DNA of 64,000 nt from Halomonas korlensis (GCF_900116705.1 NZ_FPBP01000002.1:253714-317713), one strand, 5' to 3'. Shown: positions 10,211 through 18,521, numbered from the stretch's first letter. The notes: a model not told the origin generated them from the sequence alone. Made by a program: numbers and translations.

Positions 10211-11749
10211 CTACCTCTTGTAACGCTGAATAATATCGACCAGGCGTGCATGATCCTCGGCATCGACAACATGAAAATCGCAATCCCTGTCTTTCATGAG
10301 TTGCTGGAGCTTGCTGTTTAACTCATGCTCTTTGCGGTGTCGCCGGCTCACGTGAAAGAGCTGCTGCAAGTCATGCTCGCCCTCTTCCAGACCAGAGCTA
10401 TCGTCCAGCAAGATAACCGCGAGGTTATGTTTCCAGCGCAGCACCTCCAGAAACTCCGGTGCCTCCTCTCCCATCGAGAACACGACCCGGGTACCTTGTG
10501 GGTGTTGAGCCACCAGATCACCCAAGAAGAATGGCCAGCGATGGCGTGCGACAGCAGGCTCAACGCGACGATACCCCGCTACTGCCTCGCGGCCTTCACC
10601 GAAGTCGATCATATCGGCGCGTAGCAGGTCTCCGTAAGTCACCGTGTCGGGTACCTGCTTGATGGCCTGCAAGGCTTGCCGCTTGAGGCTGTCATCAAGG
10701 GAAAAAACCACAACCAAAGGTGCAGGTATTGTTTTACAGAAGGCAACAGGGTCAGTAGGAGCTACCGCTAAAGAGCACCAGGCCTGTGCCTGAGTAGCGC
10801 GGCTAAGCGCCAGTGAGGCAATGAAGCGCTGTCGGAATTCCTCGTAGTGAGTGTCGATATAAACCTGATACTCCGCTTCACTCATGGCGCCAATGCGACT
10901 TAGGTTCTCCTTGAGGGCAAGGGCGCGTAGAGAAATCTTACGGGCAAAATATTGGGTCTCGCCCAACAACTCGGGCAAGGCATCGTCATAATAGATACGA
11001 GGCACGCCCCAACTGTTGAACTGGTAGCGTGTCAGGGGCGCCTGGCTGATTTCGCTGGCGGGTACGAGGTTGGCCACCATGGTCTGGAAAAACATCTCAT
11101 CGGGAATCCATGTATAACGATAGAAGTGGCTCAGCTCCTCATTCTCATCAAGTAGCTTCAGCACAGCATCGACCGTCTCGACACGCAGACACCACCATTG
11201 GGACCCCATGAAAGGCGTGTGATCCAGAGGCAGCCTGCGCCTTACACCCAGTAGCTTCTGGACTTTGTTGGCTGCACGGAAGCGAAATTCCTGGAAGCGC
11301 CAATTGAAGACATGGTAATACTCCCAGCGCTCCTCCTGAATACCATCGGTGACCCACCGGCTGGCCTGGGCGTCGACCACCTCGATATGATCCTTTCCGC
11401 TTTTCGCTAGGTGACTACTCAAGCGCTCCACCGGCTTGACCGGCATGCAGGAACCCGAGATGAGCATCAAGTAGTCACAATTATATCCATGGCGCTTCGC
11501 CAGAGTCAGGCAGTTGAGTGTGGCCTGGATGATAGACCACTCACCCCAAACCACCTTAACTCGCTCCGCCAGATACAGCTTGCCAGGCAAGTTCTCGAGA
11601 CCCCAACTGCTACAGTCGGCCTCTAGATCATGCGGAGAGCTGGCATCGTAATGCAGAAAAATATCCGCACTGGCTGACAGCAACGACACGATCAAGTGCC
11701 GAAGTTGATCGGGACTTTCATGAGCCAAGAGTACGAACGACACCTTCAT
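10211..11749 (-). CDS. Core-2/I-branching-type beta-1,6-N-acetylglucosaminyltransferase-like protein (GT14)
   Basis: A 512-residue protein. Residues 1-280 match the bacterial Core-2/I-branching family pattern: FVLLAHESPDQLRHLI, HYDASS, VVWGEWSIIQATLNCL, DYLMLISGSCMPVKP, and SQWWCLR followed by IPDEMFFQTMV. The C-terminal ~230 residues form a second domain, lacking motifs I recognise, that is often attached to bacterial homologues. In animals GT14 enzymes add branching GlcNAc or xylose; bacterial substrates are largely uncharacterised. Here it may add a branch or side sugar. Four bases separate it from the upstream GT gene. Confident about family, not about activity. Confidence 0.72.
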   Translation of the reverse strand: MKVSFVLLAHESPDQLRHLIVSLLSASADIFLHYDASSPHDLEADCSSWGLENLPGKLYLAERVKVVWGEWSIIQATLNCLTLAKRHGYNCDYLMLISGSCMPVKPVERLSSHLAKSGKDHIEVVDAQASRWVTDGIQEERWEYYHVFNWRFQEFRFRAANKVQKLLGVRRRLPLDHTPFMGSQWWCLRVETVDAVLKLLDENEELSHFYRYTWIPDEMFFQTMVANLVPASEISQAPLTRYQFNSWGVPRIYYDDALPELLGETQYFARKISLRALALKENLSRIGAMSEAEYQVYIDTHYEEFRQRFIASLALSRATQAQAWCSLAVAPTDPVAFCKTIPAPLVVVFSLDDSLKRQALQAIKQVPDTVTYGDLLRADMIDFGEGREAVAGYRRVEPAVARHRWPFFLGDLVAQHPQGTRVVFSMGEEAPEFLEVLRWKHNLAVILLDDSSGLEEGEHDLQQLFHVSRRHRKEHELNSKLQQLMKDRDCDFHVVDAEDHARLVDIIQRYKR

Positions 11750-11753
11750 TGGC

Positions 11754-12776
11754 TTACCATTCTCCCTTGTTGATCAGCCCCAGCCGCGCCAAGGTTCGCC
11801 AATCCTCATATTTCTCGGATATCATGGGTTCATACAGGCCCTGACGATTCTTGATAACCTGATCGTATTGTTTGTATTCTGCTGAGTCATTGAAATGCTG
11901 CTTGGCTATCAGTTCCTTCTCGACCTTGCCCCGAAGCTGACTGATAAACTTGAAATGCAAGAGGGCGCCTGTCGTATGAATTGGTGAGCAGGTCTCATTG
12001 AGCCGCCTCGGCACAACCATATGCATCGATTCCACATAGGCGAAGTGCGGTTTCCACTTCACCAAAGGCACCTTGTTCAAGGCCGGTGCACTCTCTGGCT
12101 TACGCTTGGAAAAAACCCGACGCCTTACGCCACCTTGCAGCCAGATATTATGCAAAGGTTCGGAATATGTTTTGACGTAACCTGACTTATCAAAAAAACT
12201 GCATGCAGATAATGGGTCCGCTCCCTCCTCGTAGAAGCACTCCTCGACAGGTCGATCACCATACATGTCCACCATGCAGGTAAACAGCGACTCCTGCCGA
12301 ATAGATGAAAGATAGGAGGTTAGTTCCTTTAAATCACGCGTATCAATCTCAGGATACACAAGAAACTCATCAGGATCACAGGTTATACACCAATGGCCGC
12401 TGCCATATTTTCTCAGCAAATAGTTGACCCAATGCATACCAAAGTTTGAAGCCTTGTAACTTGCCTCAGTATAAAAAGTAGTCACATCCTGCTGGCCCGC
12501 CACCACCTCATTAAAATGATCGGAAGATGCATTATCGACCAGAAAAAAGTGACCAACTCCCAACTTACGATAGTAATCGAGAAAAAAAGGAAGGCGGTGC
12601 GCTTCATCTTTCATTACTGAGAAAAGGATAATGTCATTTATTTTTATTTTTTTTCGGTTATCCTGCTGGACATTAAACTCTCGTGAATGCTTAAAAGTAC
12701 AAAGATGAAGCGTCGCAAACCTGACTACCATCTTTAGTTTATCTAGCACCCAGCTCAACAATGCTTTAAGCCTCAA
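11754..12776 (-). CDS. Glycosyltransferase family 2-like protein (Glyco_tranf_2_4 type)
   Basis: A 340-residue protein. A ~48-residue basic N-terminal extension precedes the catalytic core: ILFSVMKDEAHRLPFFLDYYRKLG, HFFLVDNASSD and the metal-binding CDPDEFLVYPE near residue 136. This is the pattern of the cytoplasmic GT2-like group (PF13704) with conserved MKDE and DPDEF. Its ATG overlaps the stop of the upstream sulfotransferase-like gene by 4 bases. Base composition becomes more AT-rich here than in downstream genes, suggesting part of this operon was acquired separately. Substrate unknown. Confidence 0.75.
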   Translation of the reverse strand: MRLKALLSWVLDKLKMVVRFATLHLCTFKHSREFNVQQDNRKKIKINDIILFSVMKDEAHRLPFFLDYYRKLGVGHFFLVDNASSDHFNEVVAGQQDVTTFYTEASYKASNFGMHWVNYLLRKYGSGHWCITCDPDEFLVYPEIDTRDLKELTSYLSSIRQESLFTCMVDMYGDRPVEECFYEEGADPLSACSFFDKSGYVKTYSEPLHNIWLQGGVRRRVFSKRKPESAPALNKVPLVKWKPHFAYVESMHMVVPRRLNETCSPIHTTGALLHFKFISQLRGKVEKELIAKQHFNDSAEYKQYDQVIKNRQGLYEPMISEKYEDWRTLARLGLINKGEW

Positions 12777-13735
12777 ACTGGCACTCCTATTGACCCTTGG
12801 TCTTGACAGAGACGCTTCAGCATCTCGGGGATATAGATACGATAGGCTCGTTCATCGTTGACAAAGGCTGGAGTCTTTCGCTCTTGGCCTAAGTCACTTT
12901 CATCGAAGAGCTTTTCTTTACCAAAGTACTTTTTGGCTACTGCTCGATTCGATTTATCAAAGTGGTTAAGCACATATTCGATTTGCGAACTGGTGAAGAT
13001 ATCCTTTCTTCCATTATCTTCTATTACATTTACTTCTTCCAGAACCGATAGGATACGCTTTCTAGCTTTCGGGGGCAGATGATAAAGGTCCAGTCTTCGG
13101 ACAATATCCAGGCGGGCTGTCGTCAAGGAGGCATTGCCGTCTTGGTAAGGGTTCAGCCAGCGCTGATCAATCCCGACATGAGAAAGGAAATCCGAAACTG
13201 TATCCTTGATCCAACCTGTTCCTGCTACATTGATATATAGTTGCTGCCGAGGAACCACGCTGACAATCCGATCAAGCAGACACTTATAGTCAATCCAATA
13301 GAAGTCTTCCATGTGATTAATGAAGAACTCGGGAGTTGCACTGGAAAACTTCGAATCCCATGGCCACTTTATATGTTGGTTGTACCAAGATTCTAGCCAG
13401 CGATCCTGACGCTTGAGATAAACGGAGGCCGTGACATCGAAGTGCGTGGAAAGTAGTGAAAGCCAGCTTTCGATGTCGATCAGGCAAAAATCTTCCGAAG
13501 ACAAAATCACTTGTTTCGTCAAATCGTTGCACTCTGCCTTAATTCGGCTCACAACTTCTCCCGGAGCTACTTTCCCTGACTTCAGTTGCCAAGCGAGCTT
13601 TACATGGCGATGGTGCACGCCAAGTTTTGGGTATAGTATTCCATGGCTTTTGAGTATTCCGACACTACCAGATAAAGCCTTGTGTATTGACGTTGTACCG
13701 GTGCGATGGATCCCAAAGTGAATATGGAGCTTCAT
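12773..13735 (-). CDS. Sulfotransferase-like protein
   Basis: A 320-residue protein opening with HIHFGIHRTGTTSIHKAL, a P-loop-like 5'-phosphosulfate-binding motif (GxxRTGTTS) typical of PAPS-dependent carbohydrate sulfotransferases. A later segment, YLKRQDRWLESWYNQHI (about residues 106-122), matches the sulfotransferase pattern R-x-D-x-W-x-x-S-x-Y. Family members move sulfate from PAPS to a hydroxyl. It lies next to a second sulfotransferase-like gene and downstream of a cysC (APS kinase) remnant in the same operon, which supports sulfation of the glycan. The exact 3'-phosphate-binding residues are less clear, so activity is inferred. Confidence 0.68.
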   Translation of the reverse strand: MKLHIHFGIHRTGTTSIHKALSGSVGILKSHGILYPKLGVHHRHVKLAWQLKSGKVAPGEVVSRIKAECNDLTKQVILSSEDFCLIDIESWLSLLSTHFDVTASVYLKRQDRWLESWYNQHIKWPWDSKFSSATPEFFINHMEDFYWIDYKCLLDRIVSVVPRQQLYINVAGTGWIKDTVSDFLSHVGIDQRWLNPYQDGNASLTTARLDIVRRLDLYHLPPKARKRILSVLEEVNVIEDNGRKDIFTSSQIEYVLNHFDKSNRAVAKKYFGKEKLFDESDLGQERKTPAFVNDERAYRIYIPEMLKRLCQDQGSIGVPV

Positions 13736-13745
13736 GAATCAGCCT

Positions 13746-14600
13746 TTATTCCGGAATATAAGTGAACCGCGGATCTCGCCTGATGATTTCCACCTCCTTT
13801 TCATAACGCTCCTTGAATGTATCAAGCTGGGCTTTGGTAAACGGCATGAAAGGATTAGATTTGGTAGTCTGCGGGTGGTTGTCCATCATGCCAACTAGTC
13901 TACGGGTCGACTGGTCTGAATAAGACTCAGCATACAGCTTGACAATTTCATAGGCTTCTTGGGAAATCTTCGACCTCTTTACCCAGCTACCTTGGCTGGC
14001 CTCAGATAATTCTAGCCGCTTGCCAATTAGCTCATGTAAGTACTTGTCACCATCGACTACATACTTGAAATCGTTGACATATATATGCTTGGCACCAACC
14101 AATGCCAAGTCTTCCAACATTGGTAGCCAGCTTATATTCTTGCTGCTGATTCCCGACATATAGTCTTCAAATGCAAGAAACTTAAAGTGTCTTAACGATT
14201 CTGAATAGCGAGACACCAAATAATCGGGAAAGCTTCTAATAGTGACATATATTTCTACATCACATCCTTCGAGACCGCTGTGTACCTTTTTCACTTTCTG
14301 CTTGGCCCAAGGATAGAAGGCTTGTCGTCGGGGAGCATCGGTACCACCCAGAATATTCTCATCTGAAATAATCAGGCGGTTACAGTTCATAAATGGAAAA
14401 AGGGCATCAAAGACTGCTTGCTTACCAAAAGAAATATCGCCGAGTTTAGATGTCAAACGCTTTCTTAGCTCATCCAGCCCAATATAATTAATCCTGTTTT
14501 TTTTAAGCTCTTCTCTGCTATTCCACAACCTTGACTGCACATAAGTAGTAGCAGTCTTGTGCACACCCAAGTGCAATGCTATCTGCGGTTTGATTAACAC
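13746..14600 (-). CDS. Sulfotransferase-like protein (second copy in operon)
   Basis: A 284-residue protein with an N-terminal IALHLGVHKTATTYVQSRL (residues 7-25), the P-loop-like PAPS 5'-phosphosulfate site in the KTATT variant. A conserved segment, TIRSFPDYLVSRYSESLRH (about 125-143), corresponds to R-x-x-x-x-x-x-S-x-Y in the family. It is only distantly like the adjacent sulfotransferase, so the two probably act on different positions and are not a recent duplication. The gene is AT-rich relative to the window. Sulfation of a sugar is an inference; deoxy-sugar or lipid acceptors cannot be excluded. Confidence 0.65.
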   Translation of the reverse strand: MLIKPQIALHLGVHKTATTYVQSRLWNSREELKKNRINYIGLDELRKRLTSKLGDISFGKQAVFDALFPFMNCNRLIISDENILGGTDAPRRQAFYPWAKQKVKKVHSGLEGCDVEIYVTIRSFPDYLVSRYSESLRHFKFLAFEDYMSGISSKNISWLPMLEDLALVGAKHIYVNDFKYVVDGDKYLHELIGKRLELSEASQGSWVKRSKISQEAYEIVKLYAESYSDQSTRRLVGMMDNHPQTTKSNPFMPFTKAQLDTFKERYEKEVEIIRRDPRFTYIPE

Positions 14601-14636
14601 TGAGGGCTCACTTCTCTAGACTTTAAGTTAATAAAA

Positions 14637-15533
14637 TTACTTAAATTTAAAAACCTTTGTTACATCAACGCCAGGAAACCTAACGTTTATCATCTCATTT
14701 ACTTTAAGTGCTGACAAGCATTCAGCCTTTTTGAACTCATCTCTATTATATCGATAGCTATCATTGTATTCATGCGTCGACACTAAATAGCATGGTTCAC
14801 GACTATCAATAACGGAAGGTACATATTCATCTATTTTAAGATGGTTGCCTTTAATACTCATGACAAAATCATGTAACCTGTAACGTCCCGAAACATACGC
14901 CAACCCTGCAGCTATAAATGGCTTTTTTTCTTTTATCAATATAAATGAATTTTCTTGATGCGACTTTCCCACATAATATCCTTTTGGGAAGGATACAGCA
15001 TAACCAAAAAAAGCCAATTTTAAATAATTTTTTAACCTTGACACGTAATCATATGACACTGCATCATCGTCATCTAGTCTTGCTGTAATAACTGCACCTT
15101 TTTCATCTTTTAAAAGCTTCGCCGACAAAAGCTCCCTTTCAAACTTCACAGGATTAACATCTGCAGAGATAAAATAAGTATATATATATTTTCTTTTTTC
15201 CACGGCTTTATATAGTCTTTCTTTCCACTTGTCCGGCAAAAGGTCAGAGCAACGCAAGCACACTATAAACTCTTTATCTTCTTGGGCATCAAGAGATGGA
15301 AGACACAAGTTCTCAAATAAGCAAAACCGCTCTTCCATTCTTTCTTCATTAAATAAGAATCTAGCTTTTTTCTCAACATCCACTTTGCCATTTATTGCAG
15401 CTCCACCATGCTGCTGGAATGGATGCCTATCAGCTTGTATATGTGAAAACCGAACAAATATTACAATTTTTTCTTTTTTTATTTTACTGTTTTCTTTTTC
15501 AAAAATTTTTTCCCATTTTTCATCTTTACTCAC
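14637..15533 (-). CDS. Putative rhamnosyltransferase-like glycosyltransferase (PF11316 type)
   Basis: A 298-residue protein resembling the 'putative rhamnosyl transferase' family. It has VIFVRFSHIQADRHPFQQHG near the N-terminus, RFCLFENLCLPSLDAQEDKEF, and the metal-binding ARLDDDDAVSYDYV near residue 150. The gene is strikingly AT-rich with many Lys and Phe codons, unlike the flanking GC-rich genes, a sign of horizontal origin. It follows wzt after a 73-base AT-rich gap. It would add a sugar to the exported glycan; the rhamnose assignment rests only on family naming. Confidence 0.7.
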   Translation of the reverse strand: MSKDEKWEKIFEKENSKIKKEKIVIFVRFSHIQADRHPFQQHGGAAINGKVDVEKKARFLFNEERMEERFCLFENLCLPSLDAQEDKEFIVCLRCSDLLPDKWKERLYKAVEKRKYIYTYFISADVNPVKFERELLSAKLLKDEKGAVITARLDDDDAVSYDYVSRLKNYLKLAFFGYAVSFPKGYYVGKSHQENSFILIKEKKPFIAAGLAYVSGRYRLHDFVMSIKGNHLKIDEYVPSVIDSREPCYLVSTHEYNDSYRYNRDEFKKAECLSALKVNEMINVRFPGVDVTKVFKFK

Positions 15534-15606
15534 GAAATCATCCTCTCATAATCAACCCGAAGTTAATTAATAAAAATAAATAAACCTCATGTTGCAAAAA
15601 ACACTA

Positions 15607-16278
15607 TCAGATTTCAATACTTCTATCACAAACCCTATTAACTTGGCCTTCAGAGTGAGATACAAGCAGCACAGACTGCTCGGAATGCAACTTCTTCATC
15701 ATTTCAACTTCAGCTTTCTTCTTGAACTGCTTGTCTCCTACACTTAACACTTCATCTAAAAGCAGTACATCAGGCGTCATATACATTGCCACAGTAAAAC
15801 CCAGCCTAGCACGCATTCCCGAAGAGTATGTCTTGACCGGTTCATATATGAAATCGCCGAGCTCAGAAAACTCAGCGATATCCTCCATACGAGCCTCGAC
15901 CTGCTTGCGAGTATAGCCCATCAGCATACCGCTGATTATTGCATTATCGGTGCCAGGCAACTCAGAATCAAAGCCAGCCTGAAGGGTCAGCAAGGAAGCG
16001 GTAACGCCATAATTGACAATTACACCGCTGTCCGGCTGAATGATACCTGCTATTACCTTCAAGAGTGTCGATTTACCGGCGCCGTTGCGTCCGACGATTC
16101 CCAGCGTCTCACCCCGATGAATGTCGAAACTTATGCCTTCCAAAGCCTGGAAGTACTCGGGCTTACGGAAGAGCCCTCCCCGCCGCTTGTAGCGAACGCC
16201 GACATTGCGCAGGGAGATGATGACTCCCTTTTCTTCCGCTGTATCTGCCTCTTTGATTTCTTCAGCTATCCCCATCAT
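15607..16278 (-). CDS. Polysaccharide ABC transporter ATP-binding protein (Wzt/KpsT type)
   Basis: A 223-residue ABC ATPase with Walker A GRNGAGKSTLLKVIAG (near residue 63), signature YSSGMRARLGF, Walker B DVLLLDEVLSVGD and the switch His in LLVSHSEGQV. The spacing and the SVGD element are typical of exporters of O-antigen, teichoic acid or capsule. The protein ends after the nucleotide-binding domain and lacks the C-terminal carbohydrate-binding domain of Wzt proteins that recognise a capped O9a-type chain end. That fits the chain-length-uncoupled, galactan-type export mode. Its ATG overlaps the wzm stop by 4 bases. Confidence 0.9.
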   Translation of the reverse strand: MMGIAEEIKEADTAEEKGVIISLRNVGVRYKRRGGLFRKPEYFQALEGISFDIHRGETLGIVGRNGAGKSTLLKVIAGIIQPDSGVIVNYGVTASLLTLQAGFDSELPGTDNAIISGMLMGYTRKQVEARMEDIAEFSELGDFIYEPVKTYSSGMRARLGFTVAMYMTPDVLLLDEVLSVGDKQFKKKAEVEMMKKLHSEQSVLLVSHSEGQVNRVCDRSIEI

Positions 16279-17771
16279 TCAATCACCACCCTAGGGAATA
16301 CCGGCTCGAGGCGCCGGTAGCTGACGATGACTATCATCAGGCCCAGTAGGGAGCCCAATGTCACCCAACCAAGACCGCTCCAGTCCGGCCACTGGTTCTC
16401 GAAAAAAATCTGCCGGTACTGGTAAAGAAGATTAGCCATGGGGTTGGCAAAAAATATCGATCGCCACTCCTCGGGGATGCGGTCTATGGTGTAGAAGATA
16501 CCGCTGCTAAACAGCAGGAATTGGATACCAGTGGGAATCAGGTTGGTGAGATCGCGTACGAAGGGCACAATCATTGCCAAAAGACAGCTCACCACCGTCA
16601 TCAGCAACAGCTGCACCAGCACGATGGGAATGAACGCCAGCCAGTGGATAGTCGGCGGCAGACCATATAGAACCAGAAATAGCCCCAGCATCGCAAATAC
16701 CAGGCACTGTTTACCGGTATTCTGCACGATTCCTACCAAGGGGAAGAACAGCGGTGAGATGCGCACCTTGTGCATCAGGCCCTTGCCGCCCAAGATCGAA
16801 TTGGAGGTCTGCTGCACCGTCTTTGCAAACCACTGGAAAGGCACCAGGCCAGTCAGCAGGTAGGCGATGAAGCCGGGCCCGCCCCGTTCCATCAGAACGC
16901 CGAACACGATGTAGAACACCGTCATATAGAGCACGGGGTCGAGGACCCACCACAGATAACGCAGATGGTTCTTGCTGGCCTCGCTCTTGAGGTTTAGACG
17001 CGCCTTGGTCCAGACCAAATCGATAAAGGTTCGCCAATCACGGCGCTGGGGCGGCGTGATGGTGTGCTCGGCCTCTTCTTCCGTGTCATCTTCGTCCTGT
17101 AAGCTTTCGAGCCAGGCATTGCCGTACTCCCGGGCGAGCCTCAGTTGCCGCGCCGAGCGTTCGTTGCCCATGGCCTGGGCGGCATCGGCCGCCCGTGTGA
17201 AACCTTCGGCATGCTGGGGAAAGCGCGCTCGCACCTCCGCCCAGCGTGCCAGGGCGGTTTCCCAGTCTTTAGCATACATGGCCAATTCGGCGTATTGCAG
17301 CCAGGGGGCGGGAGCGTCCTCAAACACCTCGCGAGCCAAGCGGTTGAACGCCATCGCGGTATCCAGCTCCCCGGCACTTTCGCTGACCTGAGCAGACTTC
17401 AGCAGAAGAGCCTGGCTTTCAGGAAAATCCGCCCGTGCCTGAGCCATCAGCGCCATGGCCTCGTCCAGCCGCTCCTGCTCGCAACGCAGGGTAGCCAGTT
17501 CCAGCACGGGGCCAGGCTGGTCGGGAAAACGCTTCCGTGCTGCGTTCAGCAGTTCCTCGGCCACCTCATACTGATCAACGTGTCGATGAGCCACCGCCGC
17601 CTGGACCCAGGCGGCCTCAACCTCGGGGTATACCTGACGCAGGATGCTCCAACGCTCGCAGGCCCTCTCCCAGTTACCGCTCTGCATGGCCTGTCGAGGC
17701 CAGCCAAGCACGCTTCGGGCCGGAGGGAGCGTTTCTCCCTTCAATGCTTCGGTCGCTACTTCCTCGTTCAT
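16275..17771 (-). CDS. Polysaccharide ABC transporter permease (Wzm/KpsM type) with N-terminal TPR domain
   Basis: A 498-residue fusion. Residues ~20-230 are helical repeats with TPR character (recurring A..L....F/YP patterns such as NWERACERWSILRQVYPEVE and DWETALARWAEVRARFPQHA). Residues ~245-498 are an ABC-2-type permease: an amphipathic entry (RTFIDLVWTKARLNLKSEA, then YLWWVLDPVLYM) and six membrane helices. It pairs with the ATPase encoded next to it to export lipid-linked polysaccharide. Ordinary Wzm proteins are ~260 residues, so the TPR half is an addition, perhaps docking glycosyltransferases or a chain-length factor. ATG 17771 overlaps the upstream cysC remnant stop; GTG at 17774 is an alternative. 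Confidence 0.85.
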   Translation of the reverse strand: MNEEVATEALKGETLPPARSVLGWPRQAMQSGNWERACERWSILRQVYPEVEAAWVQAAVAHRHVDQYEVAEELLNAARKRFPDQPGPVLELATLRCEQERLDEAMALMAQARADFPESQALLLKSAQVSESAGELDTAMAFNRLAREVFEDAPAPWLQYAELAMYAKDWETALARWAEVRARFPQHAEGFTRAADAAQAMGNERSARQLRLAREYGNAWLESLQDEDDTEEEAEHTITPPQRRDWRTFIDLVWTKARLNLKSEASKNHLRYLWWVLDPVLYMTVFYIVFGVLMERGGPGFIAYLLTGLVPFQWFAKTVQQTSNSILGGKGLMHKVRISPLFFPLVGIVQNTGKQCLVFAMLGLFLVLYGLPPTIHWLAFIPIVLVQLLLMTVVSCLLAMIVPFVRDLTNLIPTGIQFLLFSSGIFYTIDRIPEEWRSIFFANPMANLLYQYRQIFFENQWPDWSGLGWVTLGSLLGLMIVIVSYRRLEPVFPRVVIE

Positions 17772-17914
17772 CACAGGCAGGCTTTTACCAACTGGGTGAA
17801 CTCGGCGGTCTTCAGTTTCACCTCGGCCGCCCTAGGCACCTCGCAGGGACTATAGAAGCCGGCGAAGCCGCGCAGTTGGCCGTAACGGGTCCGCTGGGTG
17901 TCGGTCACAAGCAT
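17771..17914 (-). pseudogene. cysC: C-terminal remnant of adenylylsulfate (APS) kinase cysC
   Basis: A 47-codon reading frame whose product contains RYGQLRGFAGFYSPCEVPRA, then AEVKLKT. It aligns by eye with the CysC C-terminus (K-K-A-R-x-G-E-L-x-N-F-T-G-I-D-S-x-Y-E-A-P, then a-E-I-x-L). The usual GIDSPYE reads GFYSPCE, and the whole N-terminal ~150 residues with the P-loop are gone, because an in-frame stop lies two codons upstream of its ATG. CysC makes PAPS, the donor for the sulfotransferases downstream. The stop codon overlaps the wzm start (TGATG), so the fragment may still serve translational coupling. Assignment from memory of the family; moderate confidence. Confidence 0.6.
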
Positions 17915-18391
17915 CGTCTATGTAGCTCCTCGTAAAATGTCGCAGGAAAGCTGGTTATTCAGAGTAATCGGCATCAGCCAATGCTCATCGACCCATTGCC
18001 AAGCACAGCGGTCTTATGAAGCTAGTTTGCCGAGGCAACAGTAATTAAGAAACGGGTAAAACTCGCACCCAGCACGTCACGCAAGAAAGTGAAAGGTCGA
18101 AAATCAATAGGAATGCCAGCGCTGCCATCAGCTCCACTTCAGTTAATTACTTAATTAAAAGAAATTTGCGAGATTGCTAGCCGACAAGGGGGTTGCTATC
18201 CCTTTTCGTGATTAGCAGCTGCAGCGCCTATATCTGAACAAGTTAAATCAAGAAAATGCTTTTCTCAGGCTAAGCTTTTTAAGCTAGAGTTTTACTAAAC
18301 TCAGCTAATAAAAAAAGCAAAAACTCACTATTGAGGAAAAGTCAACAAGGGTCAATCAATGTGTAATAGGCCCCAGGCGAAACGTCACAGG
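17915..18391 (-). other. Long AT-rich untranslated leader of the polysaccharide operon
   Basis: About 480 bases without a supportable gene between the ops-type element and the cysC remnant. The centre (about 18130-18350) is markedly AT-rich, with short inverted A/T motifs and a TTAATTA-rich stretch. Nothing in it looks like a riboswitch or tRNA. Long leaders after ops elements are usual for RfaH-controlled polysaccharide operons. Confidence 0.5.
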
Positions 18392-18403
18392 CACGCTACC
18401 GCC
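18392..18403 (-). promoter_or_regulatory. ops (operon polarity suppressor) / JUMPstart core element
   Basis: The minus strand reads GGCGGTAGCGTG followed by C, which matches the enterobacterial ops core GGCGGTAGNNTG. In known systems this non-template DNA element pauses RNA polymerase and recruits RfaH, which suppresses termination across long LPS and capsule operons. It lies on the coding strand of the polysaccharide operon, ~90 bases after a candidate promoter and upstream of all its genes, exactly where an ops site is expected. The rest of the 39-bp JUMPstart sequence is not clearly conserved. Confidence 0.75.
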
Positions 18404-18492
18404 CGGGGATATTACGGGCGCATTCCCTTGCCCTCTTGAACGAGGATACCGCCGGAGCTGCGTTCAATGCCGGTATCGTTTGATGACGGCGT

Positions 18493-18521
18493 ATTCTACG
18501 GAAAGGCGCCGTCAGTATCCA
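18493..18521 (-). promoter_or_regulatory. Candidate sigma-70 promoter of the polysaccharide operon
   Basis: On the minus strand TGGATA (18516-18521) and TAGAAT (18493-18498) are separated by 17 bases; the -10 matches five of six consensus bases and the -35 four. Transcription would begin near 18486, about 85 bases before the ops element. Position is convincing; sequence match alone is weak. Confidence 0.4.

Noticed and set aside
18120-18360. AT-rich leader as a replication origin or attachment site
   Set aside because: No DnaA boxes, no long direct repeats, no integrase gene nearby; an operon leader after an ops site explains the position better.
18430-18470. Second GGCGGTA-like motif near 18450 on the minus strand as another ops site
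   Set aside because: It reads GGCGGTAT followed by CC, breaking the ops core (GGCGGTAG and downstream TG), so only 18392-18403 is called.
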